DNA of 64,000 nt from Nonlabens spongiae (GTDB taxonomy: Bacteria > Bacteroidota > Bacteroidia > Flavobacteriales > Flavobacteriaceae): assembly GCF_002117125.1 (NCBI RefSeq), contig NZ_CP019344.1, forward strand, positions 372,001 through 436,000, read 5' to 3'. Position 1 is the first letter of the stretch, and each line of letters begins with the position of its first letter. Below the pieces are notes generated by a model, which had not been told where the DNA came from, made no database searches, and was given only the letters and a program-made list of their open reading frames with translations. Positions 27,631 through 37,108 of the stretch are shown here, piece after piece. Both the position numbers and the translations under genes were made by a program.

Positions 27631-28341
27631 ATGAAAAAAATTGCTCTCTGGTCGTGTGTAGCTTTGTGTGCCATCGCCGGTACTATTATCGCTGCAGACC
27701 ACCTCGACGCACCGGCTGTTGCTGGTACAACTTCTGACATCGCTGATTTTTATGCCTTTGAAGGAGAAGATGATGATTCCACAGTTTTTGTAGTAACGCT
27801 GCCTGCTGGTGATGCTGCTTCAAATTTTGATGAAGACGTGCTTATTGAAATTAACATTGATAACACTGGTGTTGATACTCCTAACGGTGTGCCCTCTGCT
27901 GGTGTAAATCAAGATCTTGTTATTCAGGCATTGAGACAAGGTGACCGCATGTACTTCTTTGGGCCTTATACAAACACTTCCACTGAACTTACAAGTACTA
28001 TAGATGTTGATGAATTTACGGGTAGTGTACAGATCAACTCTGAAGGTGGCGAGATGAATCGCGGTGTACGTGCATTTGCTGGCCAGCGTCAGGATGCATT
28101 CTTCTTTGATTTTCAAGCATTCAACAACGTGATCATGAACGCACCTGCTGAAGGTTTTGGAACAACTGGAAATAATGATTTTGCAAGTGCAAACGTTAAT
28201 GCAATCGTAGTAGAAGTGCCTAACTCATTATTGGGAACTGCACCTACCCACCTAGTAGATCAATTGGCAACTGCTGTTGGTTTACCAGCATTCAATCTTC
28301 CTGACTCTTATAATGTTTGGGTAGAAACAAAAAGACGATAA
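27631..28341 (+). CDS. DUF4331 secreted protein, N-terminal-type half
   Basis: A 236-residue protein with a signal peptide (ending IIAADHL) and the DUF4331 opening motif ADHLDAPAVAGTTSDIADFYAF. DUF4331 proteins are secreted, of unknown function, and usually 400 residues or more. This one has the HxDxP start and the central AGQRQDAFFFDFQAF motif, but ends at VWVETKRR. The next gene, 23 bases on, carries a C-terminal DUF4331-like segment, so the two may act together. Confidence 0.88.
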   Translation: MKKIALWSCVALCAIAGTIIAADHLDAPAVAGTTSDIADFYAFEGEDDDSTVFVVTLPAGDAASNFDEDVLIEINIDNTGVDTPNGVPSAGVNQDLVIQALRQGDRMYFFGPYTNTSTELTSTIDVDEFTGSVQINSEGGEMNRGVRAFAGQRQDAFFFDFQAFNNVIMNAPAEGFGTTGNNDFASANVNAIVVEVPNSLLGTAPTHLVDQLATAVGLPAFNLPDSYNVWVETKRR

Positions 28342-28364
28342 TACCAACTTTTAAAAAAATAGAA

Positions 28365-28955
28365 ATGAAAATATTTAAATATATAGGAATAGCAGCATTT
28401 GCTCTAATGGCAGTAAGCTGTAATAATGATGATGACGTAGCAACTGATGGCGGTGTAGATACCGATTTTACAGGTACGTTTGCACAAGAAGATCAAATGG
28501 GTAGACCCGGTATCAATACTGTTTTTACTCCTACTGATGCTGACGAGAATCAATTTAACGTTACTACACCAGCAAATCAGTTGAGTTTTCAGCCTACTTT
28601 TCAAAGTCGTATAGAGGCTTATTATGCGGCTTACAGTCAGACAGCTGGTACAACTCTTGAATATGAGAATAATATTTTGGGTGTGGATTTACCTACATTA
28701 ACAACAGTTCTAGCAATTGATGTACTACAAGTGTCTCCTAATGCAGATACTTCTTACTTTAATCCAAATACAGGTGTGCCGCTTACAGGTCGTACGCTGG
28801 AAGATGACGTAATTGATGTGTCTTTGATTTTGCTTTTTGGTGGTAATGACGGTATGCGTTTTACCTCACCTACTAATTTAGTAAGTGACAATGTAGGAGT
28901 AGAAGCTGGTGCAGCTAGCTCAAGTTTTCCTTATTTAACAGCTGCAAGATTTTAA
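28365..28955 (+). CDS. DUF4331-like lipoprotein
   Basis: Starts at ATG 28365 with a lipoprotein signal (FALMAVSCNNDDD); the longer frame from 28317 runs over the end of the previous gene. After an Asp-rich spacer it has DQMGRPGINTVF and LTGRTLEDDVIDVSLILLFG, which match the C-terminal part of DUF4331 proteins. About 196 residues. It is co-transcribed with the preceding DUF4331 gene and followed by a terminator. Function unknown. Confidence 0.82.
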   Translation: MKIFKYIGIAAFALMAVSCNNDDDVATDGGVDTDFTGTFAQEDQMGRPGINTVFTPTDADENQFNVTTPANQLSFQPTFQSRIEAYYAAYSQTAGTTLEYENNILGVDLPTLTTVLAIDVLQVSPNADTSYFNPNTGVPLTGRTLEDDVIDVSLILLFGGNDGMRFTSPTNLVSDNVGVEAGAASSSFPYLTAARF

Positions 28956-28975
28956 AATTTGATAGTTATAAATTT

Positions 28976-29007
28976 AAGCCGATTCTTAAAAAAAGGATCG
29001 GCTTTTT
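28976..29007 (+). terminator. Rho-independent terminator after DUF4331 pair
   Basis: Stem AAGCCGAT (28976-28983) with ATCGGCTT (28997-29004), A-rich loop, then a T run to 29007. Confidence 0.85.
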
Positions 29008-29018
29008 AATACCTGCCT

Positions 29019-30335
29019 ATGAAAAAAATATCTCTATTACTTGTTCTTTTAATCCTTGCCAGCTGCAAAAATGATTCTGGTAAAGATGCTGCAACTAGCA
29101 TAAAAGATAACAACGCCATCGTAAACTTTAGTGATTTTGAAGATCATCTTGATCATGATATATCTCAGAGAATCGGCGAGATCAATACTGAAATTGATAG
29201 TCTGAAAAAAGTTCTTGATGACCGACCTAACAATATTCTAGACTTAGCAAAGGTTGCTTCGCTACTAGATGAACGATTTGACCTCAAGGCAAATGTGGAG
29301 GATTTGAATGAGTCAGTACGCTTTCGCGAAAGCGTAACAAAAAAAACAGCCATCAAACCAGAAGGTGCGCAACGCATGCTCGCACAATCTTATATCAAGC
29401 AGCACCGTTTCAAAGACGCTGATAGTGTGATGAAATCCTTCACGCAAGAATATGCGAGTAGGGAGAGCAAATATGTGCTTTTTGACGTGGCGATGGAGTT
29501 GGGCCGTTATGATGAAGCAGAAAAATTACTGGACGAGCTAAAAAACGATTCAGATTATAATTATCTTATCCGGTCCGCGAAGTGGAATGATTATATAGGT
29601 AGACTAGACAACACCATCATAGCGATGGAAAAAGCTCTGAAACTTGCTGAATCTAGCGGGAATACCGGATGGAAGTTGTGGAGTTACAGTAACATCGCAG
29701 ATTATTATGGCCACGACGGTCAGGTAGAAAAAAGTTATGACCATTATCTAAAGACTCTTGAGATAGATCCAGGAAATACTTATGCACTTAAAGGAATTAG
29801 TTGGGTAGCTTTTTCAAAAGATGGTCAGGCAGAACAAGCACTGCAAATCATTAATAAACTACAAGAAAGACATCCATCACCAGACTATCTGCTATCAAAA
29901 GCAGAACTGATGGAATTTATGGGAAAGGAAAAAGACACTGATGCTTTAAAGAGTGAGTTTATAACCCGCGTGAACCGTCCAGAATATGGCGAGATGTACA
30001 ATGCCTATTTAATTGAAGAATTAGCTTCAGGATCTGATGAGGAAAAAAGTAAATCCCTCGAAATTGCTCGTAAGGAAATTGAGAATAGAGCGACTCCTGA
30101 GACCTACGATCTTTTGGGTTTAGCTTTATTAGAAAATGGGCAAAATGAAGAGGCTTTGGAAAACCATAAATCCTACGTGATCGGTAAAACTTTTGAACCT
30201 GTTGCTCAAATGCATACTGCGATGATTTATAGGGCAAACGGTATGGATGACGAAGCCGAAGAGCTTAAAAAAGAGCTTCTTGAAGCTGAGTATGAGCTAG
30301 GTCCAGTGGTGATTAAAGAAGTAAAGAAAATTTAA
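29019..30335 (+). CDS. TPR-repeat lipoprotein
   Basis: A 438-residue protein with lipobox LASC, a short coiled-coil (HDISQRIGEINTEIDSLKKV), then helical repeats: YIKQHRFKDADSVMK, VAMELGRYDEAEKLL, NIADYYGHDGQVEKSYDHYLK and LGLALLENGQNEEALEN fit tetratricopeptide repeats. Such proteins scaffold periplasmic complexes. The palindrome at 29319 encodes RFRES near residue 102, before the first repeat. It begins 12 bases after a terminator, so its promoter must be close or overlap that terminator. No more specific role can be given. Confidence 0.85.
   Translation: MKKISLLLVLLILASCKNDSGKDAATSIKDNNAIVNFSDFEDHLDHDISQRIGEINTEIDSLKKVLDDRPNNILDLAKVASLLDERFDLKANVEDLNESVRFRESVTKKTAIKPEGAQRMLAQSYIKQHRFKDADSVMKSFTQEYASRESKYVLFDVAMELGRYDEAEKLLDELKNDSDYNYLIRSAKWNDYIGRLDNTIIAMEKALKLAESSGNTGWKLWSYSNIADYYGHDGQVEKSYDHYLKTLEIDPGNTYALKGISWVAFSKDGQAEQALQIINKLQERHPSPDYLLSKAELMEFMGKEKDTDALKSEFITRVNRPEYGEMYNAYLIEELASGSDEEKSKSLEIARKEIENRATPETYDLLGLALLENGQNEEALENHKSYVIGKTFEPVAQMHTAMIYRANGMDDEAEELKKELLEAEYELGPVVIKEVKKI
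29319..29334. repeat. 16-bp palindrome copy 9 (in TPR lipoprotein)
   Basis: Perfect copy read in the RFRES phase; flanked symmetrically by TA (TACGC...GCGTA). Confidence 0.95.
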
Positions 30336-30406
30336 CAGTTGTTCAAAAACTAAAACAAGTTTTTGTTCGTAGATAGAGAGTAATAGTTTTTTGGTTGGTT
30401 AGTTGG

Positions 30407-30444
30407 GATGCCTGATCTGATTCTTTTCAGATCGGGCATCTTTA
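30407..30444. terminator. Bidirectional terminator between TPR gene and trmL
   Basis: A 14-base stem GATGCCTGATCTGA (30407-30420) pairs with TCAGATCGGGCATC (30427-30440, one G.T pair), followed by TTTAA. It serves converging genes. Confidence 0.85.
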
Positions 30445-30446
30445 AT

Positions 30447-30899
30447 TTAGGAGATGTTTAATTGCCTTAACCCTTCATAGACAACTATTGCAACGCTGTT
30501 TGCCAGATTGATACTTCTGATTTTATCGCTGCGCATCGGGATGTTATAAAGATCTTCTGTGTATTTATCGGTGATAGCAGAATCTAAGCCTTTAGACTCC
30601 TTACCAAAAATGATCATGGTCTCTTCTTCAAACCTAATCTCAGTATAATTCTTTATTGCTTTGCTGCTCGTAAAAACCTTAGGCTTGTCCGCATGTAGTT
30701 TTTCAAACTCCTCAAAATTCTCGTAGATGTACAGATCGATGTGCTGCCAGTAATCTAACCCAGCGCGTTTAAGTCTGGCATCAGTCAATTCAAACCCAAA
30801 GGGCTTGATCAAGTGCAAGCTGCAACCAGATGCCAGTGACAGCCTGCCTATGTTACCGGTATTAGTATGAATTTCAGGTTCTACAAGTACGATGTGCAT
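30447..30899 (-). CDS. trmL: tRNA (cytidine/uridine-34-2'-O)-methyltransferase TrmL
   Basis: SPOUT-class enzyme that methylates the wobble ribose of leucine tRNAs. The 150-residue length and motifs fit: PEIHTNTGNIGRLSLASG (motif 1), LKRAGLDYWQ, MIIFGKESKGL (motif 2) and IPMRSDKIRSINLANSVAIVVYE (knot motif 3, quoted from about residue 121). Monocistronic. Confidence 0.95.
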   Translation of the reverse strand: MHIVLVEPEIHTNTGNIGRLSLASGCSLHLIKPFGFELTDARLKRAGLDYWQHIDLYIYENFEEFEKLHADKPKVFTSSKAIKNYTEIRFEEETMIIFGKESKGLDSAITDKYTEDLYNIPMRSDKIRSINLANSVAIVVYEGLRQLNIS

Positions 30900-31107
30900 A
30901 TTGTTGAGTTGTTTGTTTATAGTTGACGGTTCTCAGGTTGGTAATTTGAGTGACTTCATGAAATTCTCAATTTTGTTTTACTAAATCGAATTAATAATCC
31001 TAAAATTGATTTCCCGATACGAGAACACGGATTTTTGCTTTTAATCAACCTTGGATTTTAAACTTTGGAAACTATTTTCGAATTAATTCAGCAGGGAAGA
31101 ATCAAAG

Positions 31108-31764
31108 CTATTTCTGGACTTTTAAATTTTCTTCGAATACAACCTTAATTCGTTCATTTGCAAAGTATTTAACAAACATTTCTTCAGTAATTCCGATACC
31201 TGTGTATTCCACCAAGTACAATATGTTGGCACCAGATGCTTTCATTTGTCTTAAAACAGCTGGATAATCATCACTCACCGTAGGTTTGATTTCAATTCTA
31301 ATAGGTTTTGTTTCATACTCATCACTTCCTAAATAATTGAACATTCCGTCTTCAAATAAATCCATAGTTTGATCAAATACTATCTTGAAACTCAATAAAA
31401 CGTCAATTCCAGCATTTTCAAAGGAGCGTGTCGATATTCTTAAGCTCGTGATTTTTTCTCCAAATTTAAAACTCCAGTTCCTGTCAGGAATCCGTGCAGG
31501 ATTCTCGAATAATGTTGGACTAATATTTTTGAGAAAGGCGATACAAAATTTGTCGTCTAGAAAATCTCCTTGCAGCTTGTTATGTTCAGGTGTTTCATTT
31601 GTCTCCTTGAAATTGTTTATTATGATTAATTTCAAATCAGGAAACTTCTGAGCGAACCAACTCTGTGCTAATAACCAATTTCTATATTCAGGGTCATTTA
31701 TCAGAATTTCTATGGGCTGATCTTTATATTTTCCGAATGGAATTAGCTTCATATCATCTATCAA
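31108..31764 (-). CDS. Hypothetical protein with N-terminal FGKYK...WLL module
   Basis: The 218-residue product begins MKLIPFGKYKDQPIEILIND and PEYRNWLLAQSWF (Met at residue 5, position 31752, may be the true start). This small module occurs in DUF3820-like and exonuclease-associated proteins, where it follows or replaces a nuclease domain. The rest (FKFGEKITSLRISTRSFENAG, VDVLLSF, IKPTVSDDYPAVLRQMKASG, ILYLVEY) is not recognised but IEIKP and YPAVLRQM are compatible with a nuclease-like fold. AT-rich, flanked by gene-free stretches; possibly transferred. Confidence 0.65.
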   Translation of the reverse strand: MIDDMKLIPFGKYKDQPIEILINDPEYRNWLLAQSWFAQKFPDLKLIIINNFKETNETPEHNKLQGDFLDDKFCIAFLKNISPTLFENPARIPDRNWSFKFGEKITSLRISTRSFENAGIDVLLSFKIVFDQTMDLFEDGMFNYLGSDEYETKPIRIEIKPTVSDDYPAVLRQMKASGANILYLVEYTGIGITEEMFVKYFANERIKVVFEENLKVQK

Positions 31765-31964
31765 TTAGGCTTATCAATAACTACTGATTTTTTCTAAAAT
31801 AAACTTACCAATGTAGATCTTTAAGAGAATTATTTCATTTCTGGGATATTTCCGTATTGATATTTTTTTCAATAAATCTATCAAACCCTATTCTCACTGT
31901 AGATAACTCTCGTTTACGACTGATCGACACCTTTTTGTCTCCAATAAAACAAGTTCTAGAGCCA

Positions 31965-32318
31965 TTATTCTTCATTACTCTTCTCCACCGCATCCCAGTA
32001 CTCATAAGCTCGGCGCAGGTGAGGAATCACGATGGTTCCACCTACAAGCGTAGCGATAGAAAGGGCTTCCACGACCTCCTCTTTTTTTAATCCAGCTTTG
32101 TGGCTCGCCTCCAGGTGGTATTTGACACAGTCGTCACATCTTAAAACAGTACTGGCGACCAGTCCTAAGAGTTCTTTGGTTTTCTTGTCCAGGGCGCCTT
32201 CAGTAAAGGCATTTGTGTCGAGATTGAATATGCGTTTCAGGATTTTATTGTTATCCTCAAGTATCGCGTCGTTCATTCTTGCGCGATACGAGTTGAATTC
32301 TTCTACGAGATTACTCAT
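31965..32318 (-). CDS. Carboxymuconolactone decarboxylase family (AhpD-like) protein
   Basis: Starts at ATG 32318 (MSNLVEEFNSYR), which overlaps the tatC stop by 4 bases; the longer frame lies inside tatC. The roughly 117 residues have the CMD/AhpD core with the redox motif CDDCVKYHLEASHKAGL and ALSIATLVGGTIVIPHLRRA. AhpD-like proteins use this CxxC-H motif for peroxide or disulfide chemistry; the substrate here is unknown. Last gene of the kdsD-tatC operon. Confidence 0.92.
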   Translation of the reverse strand: MSNLVEEFNSYRARMNDAILEDNNKILKRIFNLDTNAFTEGALDKKTKELLGLVASTVLRCDDCVKYHLEASHKAGLKKEEVVEALSIATLVGGTIVIPHLRRAYEYWDAVEKSNEE

Positions 32319-33148
32319 GCGTTTGCTGTAATTTTTCTTTTTTCTTGTTTTTTCAATACGTACGCTGAGATCCAAATACTGATCTCATAAAGAATTAGTA
32401 CTGGGATAGCAACGATGATTTGGCTGGCTACATCTGGTGGGGTAATGACCGCTGCCACGATCAAAACGATCACCAGAGCAAATTTTCTGTTCTTACGCAG
32501 GCCTTTGGGCGTGGCAAGACCTATTTTGGTTAGAAAATAAATAATGATGGGAAGCTCAAATAGTAATCCACTGGCTAATATACTCGCCCGTACATAAGCT
32601 ATATAACTTGACAGGCTGGGCTCAACGGATATCTCTTTACTCAAATCATAGGTGACCATAAAATGAATGGATAACGGTGCTATAATGTAGTAGCCAAATA
32701 CAACTCCCAAGAAGAATAATAAACTACAAACGATTATAAAGCCGCTACTGTACTTGCGCTCACTGCTGCGCAATCCAGGAGATACAAACCTCCAGATTTG
32801 CCACAGAACCCAAGGAAATGCGATTACAAATCCTACAAGTATAGAAGTCCAGATGTGCGTAGAAAACTGATCTGACATTTCACGCTGCTGAACCTTAAAT
32901 TGAAAAGTAGGATCACAAAAATCACTTTCCACACCTATAAATCGTCCCATCTTGCAGAAAAACTCATAGGTCACAAAGTCGGCGCGCTTAGGACCAAAGA
33001 TGATAGTATCAAAAATAAAATCGGTAAAAAATGCTGCAAGAATTGCTCCTGCGACAATTCCTAGAATAGCGCGGATCAAGCACCATCTCAATTCCTCAAG
33101 ATGATCCAAGAATGACATATTGTTGGGATCCTTCCTAACTCGTGCCAT
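32315..33148 (-). CDS. tatC: Twin-arginine translocase subunit TatC
   Basis: Receptor of the Tat pathway for folded proteins. The 277 residues show the N-terminal MSFLDHLEELRWCLIRA signature, six membrane segments, FVSPGLRSSERKY and the LPIIIYFLTKIGLATPKGLRKNRK loop region. An extended periplasmic loop (about 60-95, CKMGRFIGVESDFCDP) is common in Bacteroidota. It lies two bases after kdsD; TatA/B are not in the window. Confidence 0.96.
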   Translation of the reverse strand: MARVRKDPNNMSFLDHLEELRWCLIRAILGIVAGAILAAFFTDFIFDTIIFGPKRADFVTYEFFCKMGRFIGVESDFCDPTFQFKVQQREMSDQFSTHIWTSILVGFVIAFPWVLWQIWRFVSPGLRSSERKYSSGFIIVCSLLFFLGVVFGYYIIAPLSIHFMVTYDLSKEISVEPSLSSYIAYVRASILASGLLFELPIIIYFLTKIGLATPKGLRKNRKFALVIVLIVAAVITPPDVASQIIVAIPVLILYEISIWISAYVLKKQEKRKITANA

Positions 33149-33150
33149 AA

Positions 33151-34116
33151 TTAAACGATTCCTTCTCTTATTAAATCATGAATGTGGACCACACCTGCAT
33201 ATTTATCATCTTCTAGAGCTACCAGCTGTGTGATGTTGTATTCCTCAAGGATCTCACGCGCCTCAACCGCCATGGCATCATTATCAATCGTTTTGGGCCC
33301 TGAGGTCATGATATCTTTAGCCGTAAGTGAATCAATGTCTTTATTAGTAGTCAACATACGCCTTAAGTCACCGTCAGTTATGATTCCTATCACTTTTTCG
33401 TTTTCAGTCACTACCGTCATTCCCAGGCGGTTTTCAGAAATATTGATGATTACTTCCCTGAGCGTAGACAGTTTATGAACTTGAGGTCGTGCATTTATAG
33501 CAGTGAGGTCACTCACTCTCAAATACAATCTCTTGCCTAAAGCCCCACCAGGATGGTAGCGAGCAAAATCTTGGTCTGTAAAACCTTTTAATTCTAACAG
33601 GCAAATCGCAAATGCATCACCTATGACAAGCTGTGCGGTGGTGCTCGTAGTAGGAGCCAGACCATTGGGACAGGCTTCTTCTTCAATAGGCGCGTAGAGA
33701 ATAAAATCTGCTTCTTGCCCTAAGAAAGAGTCCTTATTACTGGTAATGGCGATCAATTTATTTTCAAAATTCTTGATGAGTGGTACAAGCACTTTAATTT
33801 CTGGAGTGGTACCGCTTTTTGAGATACAAATGACCACATCGTCTCGCTGTATGTTTCCCAGATCACCGTGAATAGCGTCAGCGGCATGCATAAAAACAGC
33901 AGGTGTTCCCGTACTATTGAGGGTAGCCACGATTTTTTGGGCGATAATGGCACTTTTGCCTATTCCAGTGATGATGACTCTACCTTTTGATAAGTGCACG
34001 TGTTGTACCGCTTTCGCGAAAGCGGAATCTAAACTATCCAGTAAACCTTTTATGGCTTTTTGTTCTATTTCTACGGTACGTCGGGCTACGGAGAGGATTT
34101 GCTGCTCGTCTTGCAA
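33151..34116 (-). CDS. kdsD: Arabinose-5-phosphate isomerase (KdsD/KpsF)
   Basis: Makes D-arabinose 5-phosphate for Kdo of LPS. SIS domain (GRVIITGIGKSAIIAQK, HAADAIHGDLG, ISKSGTTPEIK, PTTSTTAQLVIGDA) followed by two CBS domains (GIITDGDLRRML; DIMTSGPKTID, VVHIHDLIREGIV). No ATG lies near the expected start; I choose TTG 34116 because homologues begin about there. The frame stays open to an ATG at 34209, but that overlaps the divergent recQ start. The palindrome at 34009 encodes AFAKAVQ near the N-terminus. Operon with tatC. Confidence 0.92.
   Translation of the reverse strand: MQDEQQILSVARRTVEIEQKAIKGLLDSLDSAFAKAVQHVHLSKGRVIITGIGKSAIIAQKIVATLNSTGTPAVFMHAADAIHGDLGNIQRDDVVICISKSGTTPEIKVLVPLIKNFENKLIAITSNKDSFLGQEADFILYAPIEEEACPNGLAPTTSTTAQLVIGDAFAICLLELKGFTDQDFARYHPGGALGKRLYLRVSDLTAINARPQVHKLSTLREVIINISENRLGMTVVTENEKVIGIITDGDLRRMLTTNKDIDSLTAKDIMTSGPKTIDNDAMAVEAREILEEYNITQLVALEDDKYAGVVHIHDLIREGIV
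34009..34024. repeat. 16-bp palindrome copy 10 (in kdsD)
   Basis: Perfect copy read as AFAKA between SLDS and VQHVHLS, before the SIS fold. Confidence 0.95.
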
Positions 34117-34200
34117 AGTGGGCGCTATTTTAGAATTTGTGATAACGAAATTATATCGTAAATTTAGCTTACAAAGATAGTTAAAAACCCTACAGCCATT

Positions 34201-36393
34201 ATGGCACATACTGAAGTTGCGCTAGAAGAATCTCTAAAGAAATTTTTTGGTTTTGACCAGTTTAGAGGACTACAAAAGAGCGTCATAAAATCCCTCCTCA
34301 ATAAAGAAGATGTTTTTGTAATCATGCCTACCGGTGGTGGTAAGTCACTTTGCTACCAGTTGCCTGCATTGATGCAACCTGGTACCGCGATCGTGGTATC
34401 CCCACTTATCGCCCTGATGAAAAATCAGGTAGATGCTATAAGAGGTGTCTCAGATAACGATGGTGTGGCGCATGTTTTAAACAGCTCGCTTACCAAAACT
34501 GAGATTACTCAAGTCAAAAGCGATATAGAAAACGGCGTTACCAAACTGCTTTATGTAGCACCAGAATCGCTTACTAAGGATGAATATGTCGAGTTCTTAA
34601 AAGAGCAGGACATCTCTTTTCTTGCTGTAGACGAGGCACACTGTATAAGCGAGTGGGGGCATGACTTCAGGCCAGAATACCGCAATTTGCGTAAGATCAT
34701 AGATCGCATAGGAAAAGATATACCTATTATAGGGCTCACGGCGACTGCTACACCTAAGGTGCAGGAGGACATCATGAAAAACCTGCAGATTCCTAACGCT
34801 ACAAGTTATAAAGCGTCCTTTAATAGACCTAATCTTTTTTATGAGGTGCGACCCAAAACGGCTCAAGTAGATTCAGACATTACGCGTTTTATCAAACAAA
34901 ATGAAGGTAAGTCTGGGATTGTTTACTGTCTATCACGCAAGCGTGTAGAAGAACTAGCCCAAGTTTTACAAGTAAATGGGATCAAAGCGGTTCCTTATCA
35001 TGCTGGATTGGACTCTAAAACCCGTGCTAAGCATCAAGACATGTTTCTCATGGAAGATGTAGATGTCGTAGTGGCTACGATCGCCTTCGGTATGGGAATC
35101 GATAAGCCTGATGTGCGCTTTGTGATCCACCATGATATACCTAAAAGTATTGAATCCTATTATCAAGAAACCGGTCGAGCCGGTCGTGATGGTGGTGAAG
35201 GTCACTGTCTAGCTTATTACTCTTACAAGGACATCGAGAAATTAGAAAAGTTCATGAGCGGTAAGCCTATCGCGGAGCAGGAAATAGGACACGCATTGCT
35301 ACAGGAAATGGTGGGTTATGCCGAGAGCAGCATGAGCCGTCGCCAGTATATTCTTCATTATTTTGGAGAAGAATTTGATCCAGCTACCGGTGAAGGTGGT
35401 GATATGGATGATAATATGCGCAATCCAAAGCCTCAAAAAGAAGCCGGTGATGATGTCAAGAAGTTGATCAAACTGGTAGATGATGCGGGTGAGCGCTATA
35501 AATCAAAAGACATTGTCAATATTCTTATGGGTAAGAGCAATGCGATGATTTCCAGTCACAAACTGGATCAACACGATTATTTTGGTAGCGGAAAGGATAA
35601 GGAAAAAGAGTACTGGACTGCGCTTGTGAGACAAGTCATCGTTGCTCGTTTTCTTAAAAAGGATATCGAAACTTACGGTGTTTTAAAGGTCTTGGAAGGT
35701 GGTCGTGAATTTGTCAAGATAGGCAAAAGTTTCATGATGACTGAGGATCATAGCTATCATGAAGGCGACAGTGCTGGTGTGGCGGCGAGCAAAGGAGGAG
35801 CCGTGGACGCACAACTGGTTAAATATTTGAAAGATCTGCGTAAAAAAGTCGCGTCCAAAAAACAGGTGCCACCTTATGTGGTTTTTCAAGATCCATCGCT
35901 AGACGATATGGCAACCAAATATCCCATTACGATGGAAGAAATGGTGAATATTCATGGAGTAGGTGAAGGAAAAGCCCGTAAATATGGAAAAGATTTCGTA
36001 GACCTAATTGCCAAGTATGTTGAGGACAACGATATTACACGTCCCGATGATTTGGTTATAAAGAGTACAGGTTCCAAGAGTGGTAATAAATTGTATTTTA
36101 TTACCAGTATAGATCGCAAGTTGAGTTTTGAGGACATGGCAAGTGCCAAAGGTCTTGAAATGGATCAGCTTATAGACGAGTTGGAAAGCATTGTTTATAG
36201 TGGTACTAAACTCAACATAGGTTATCAAGTAGATGAAATGCTCGATGATGACCAGCAAGAAGAACTTCACGAATACTTCCTTGAATCTGAAACCGATAAA
36301 ATTAGTGAGGCATTTGATGAGTTTGATGGTGATTATGAGGAGGAGGAGCTCCGTTTGTATCGATTGAAGTTTATTAGTGAGGTGGGGAATTGA
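34201..36393 (+). CDS. recQ: ATP-dependent DNA helicase RecQ
   Basis: 3'-5' helicase of recombination and fork repair. The 730-residue protein has Walker A MPTGGGKSLCYQLPAL, DEAH box AVDEAHCISEWGHDFRPEYR (quoted to 20), motif VI YQETGRAGRDGG, a RecQ C-terminal winged-helix part and an HRDC domain (MVNIHGVGEGKARKYG near 580). An acidic C-terminal extension follows (DEFDGDYEEEEL). The zinc-binding Cys set of E. coli RecQ is not evident after motif VI, as in one of the two RecQ types common in Bacteroidota. Divergent from kdsD. Confidence 0.95.
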   Translation: MAHTEVALEESLKKFFGFDQFRGLQKSVIKSLLNKEDVFVIMPTGGGKSLCYQLPALMQPGTAIVVSPLIALMKNQVDAIRGVSDNDGVAHVLNSSLTKTEITQVKSDIENGVTKLLYVAPESLTKDEYVEFLKEQDISFLAVDEAHCISEWGHDFRPEYRNLRKIIDRIGKDIPIIGLTATATPKVQEDIMKNLQIPNATSYKASFNRPNLFYEVRPKTAQVDSDITRFIKQNEGKSGIVYCLSRKRVEELAQVLQVNGIKAVPYHAGLDSKTRAKHQDMFLMEDVDVVVATIAFGMGIDKPDVRFVIHHDIPKSIESYYQETGRAGRDGGEGHCLAYYSYKDIEKLEKFMSGKPIAEQEIGHALLQEMVGYAESSMSRRQYILHYFGEEFDPATGEGGDMDDNMRNPKPQKEAGDDVKKLIKLVDDAGERYKSKDIVNILMGKSNAMISSHKLDQHDYFGSGKDKEKEYWTALVRQVIVARFLKKDIETYGVLKVLEGGREFVKIGKSFMMTEDHSYHEGDSAGVAASKGGAVDAQLVKYLKDLRKKVASKKQVPPYVVFQDPSLDDMATKYPITMEEMVNIHGVGEGKARKYGKDFVDLIAKYVEDNDITRPDDLVIKSTGSKSGNKLYFITSIDRKLSFEDMASAKGLEMDQLIDELESIVYSGTKLNIGYQVDEMLDDDQQEELHEYFLESETDKISEAFDEFDGDYEEEELRLYRLKFISEVGN

Positions 36394-36529
36394 TCGGTTT
36401 GCTGCTTTGCGCAGGTCCAAATCTTAGCGTTTTCTTCCTAAATATACCCAAGATGTAGAAAGTCTCGCAGAAATTCTCGGATGGGAAAGAATCCGAGCAA
36501 CTGCGTATAGCCCGTGTTGCCCAGAGTTA

Positions 36530-37087
36530 TTATTCGGTTATTGTCCTTTTCAATTTATGGAATGGCTCCCATTCATCCGAAGGATAATCATCTATTATAA
36601 GAGTTGAATCTTTTGAAACAACGCTATTTACAATTCCACCGTGAGTGGGCATCGAGCTTTTTGTAATTTTCTCTTTGGCGAGATGATAAATGGCATCTTT
36701 AATCAATAGTAACTGTTCGGTTGTCAATTCAACACTATCTATCTTACGTTCCAACTTTTTGTATTCATACCAGACTTTCACTTCTTCATCTTCTTTCGGT
36801 TGTTCTGGTGGACCAGGTTCTCCCAAGTACTTAGCATAATTTGCATAATATACCTTTCCATCAGAGTAAATTTGAATTATTTCGGAATCACCACCCCATT
36901 CACCGTATTCATCATTAGTATGAGCTAATTCGATGCTATTCCATTCGTCGATATAACCTAATTCGGCACTTTTGTTGTTGTCCGATGCATCGAAATTATT
37001 GGATTGACTATTTTCTAATTCGCCATTTTTATCAACGCAGCCAGCTAACAAAATTCCGATCGATAAAGTCAGCAGGATATTTTTCAT
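36530..37087 (-). CDS. Hypothetical lipoprotein
   Basis: Starts at ATG 37087 with a clear lipoprotein signal MKNILLTLSIGILLAGC. The 185 residues are mostly soluble and acidic, with VKVWYEYKKLERKIDSVELT and KLKRTITE at the end. No family recognised. AT-rich. It is 22 bases downstream of the PagL-like gene on the same strand and likely shares its transcript. Confidence 0.75.
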   Translation of the reverse strand: MKNILLTLSIGILLAGCVDKNGELENSQSNNFDASDNNKSAELGYIDEWNSIELAHTNDEYGEWGGDSEIIQIYSDGKVYYANYAKYLGEPGPPEQPKEDEEVKVWYEYKKLERKIDSVELTTEQLLLIKDAIYHLAKEKITKSSMPTHGGIVNSVVSKDSTLIIDDYPSDEWEPFHKLKRTITE

Positions 37088-37108
37088 AATAATGGTCAAC
37101 ATGGATAT

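Noticed and set aside
31836..31973. A 45-residue minus-strand ORF (MKNNGSRTCFIGDKKVSISR...) after the AhpD-like gene
   Set aside because: Short, starts inside the previous gene, no recognisable motif and no separate signal; cannot be supported.
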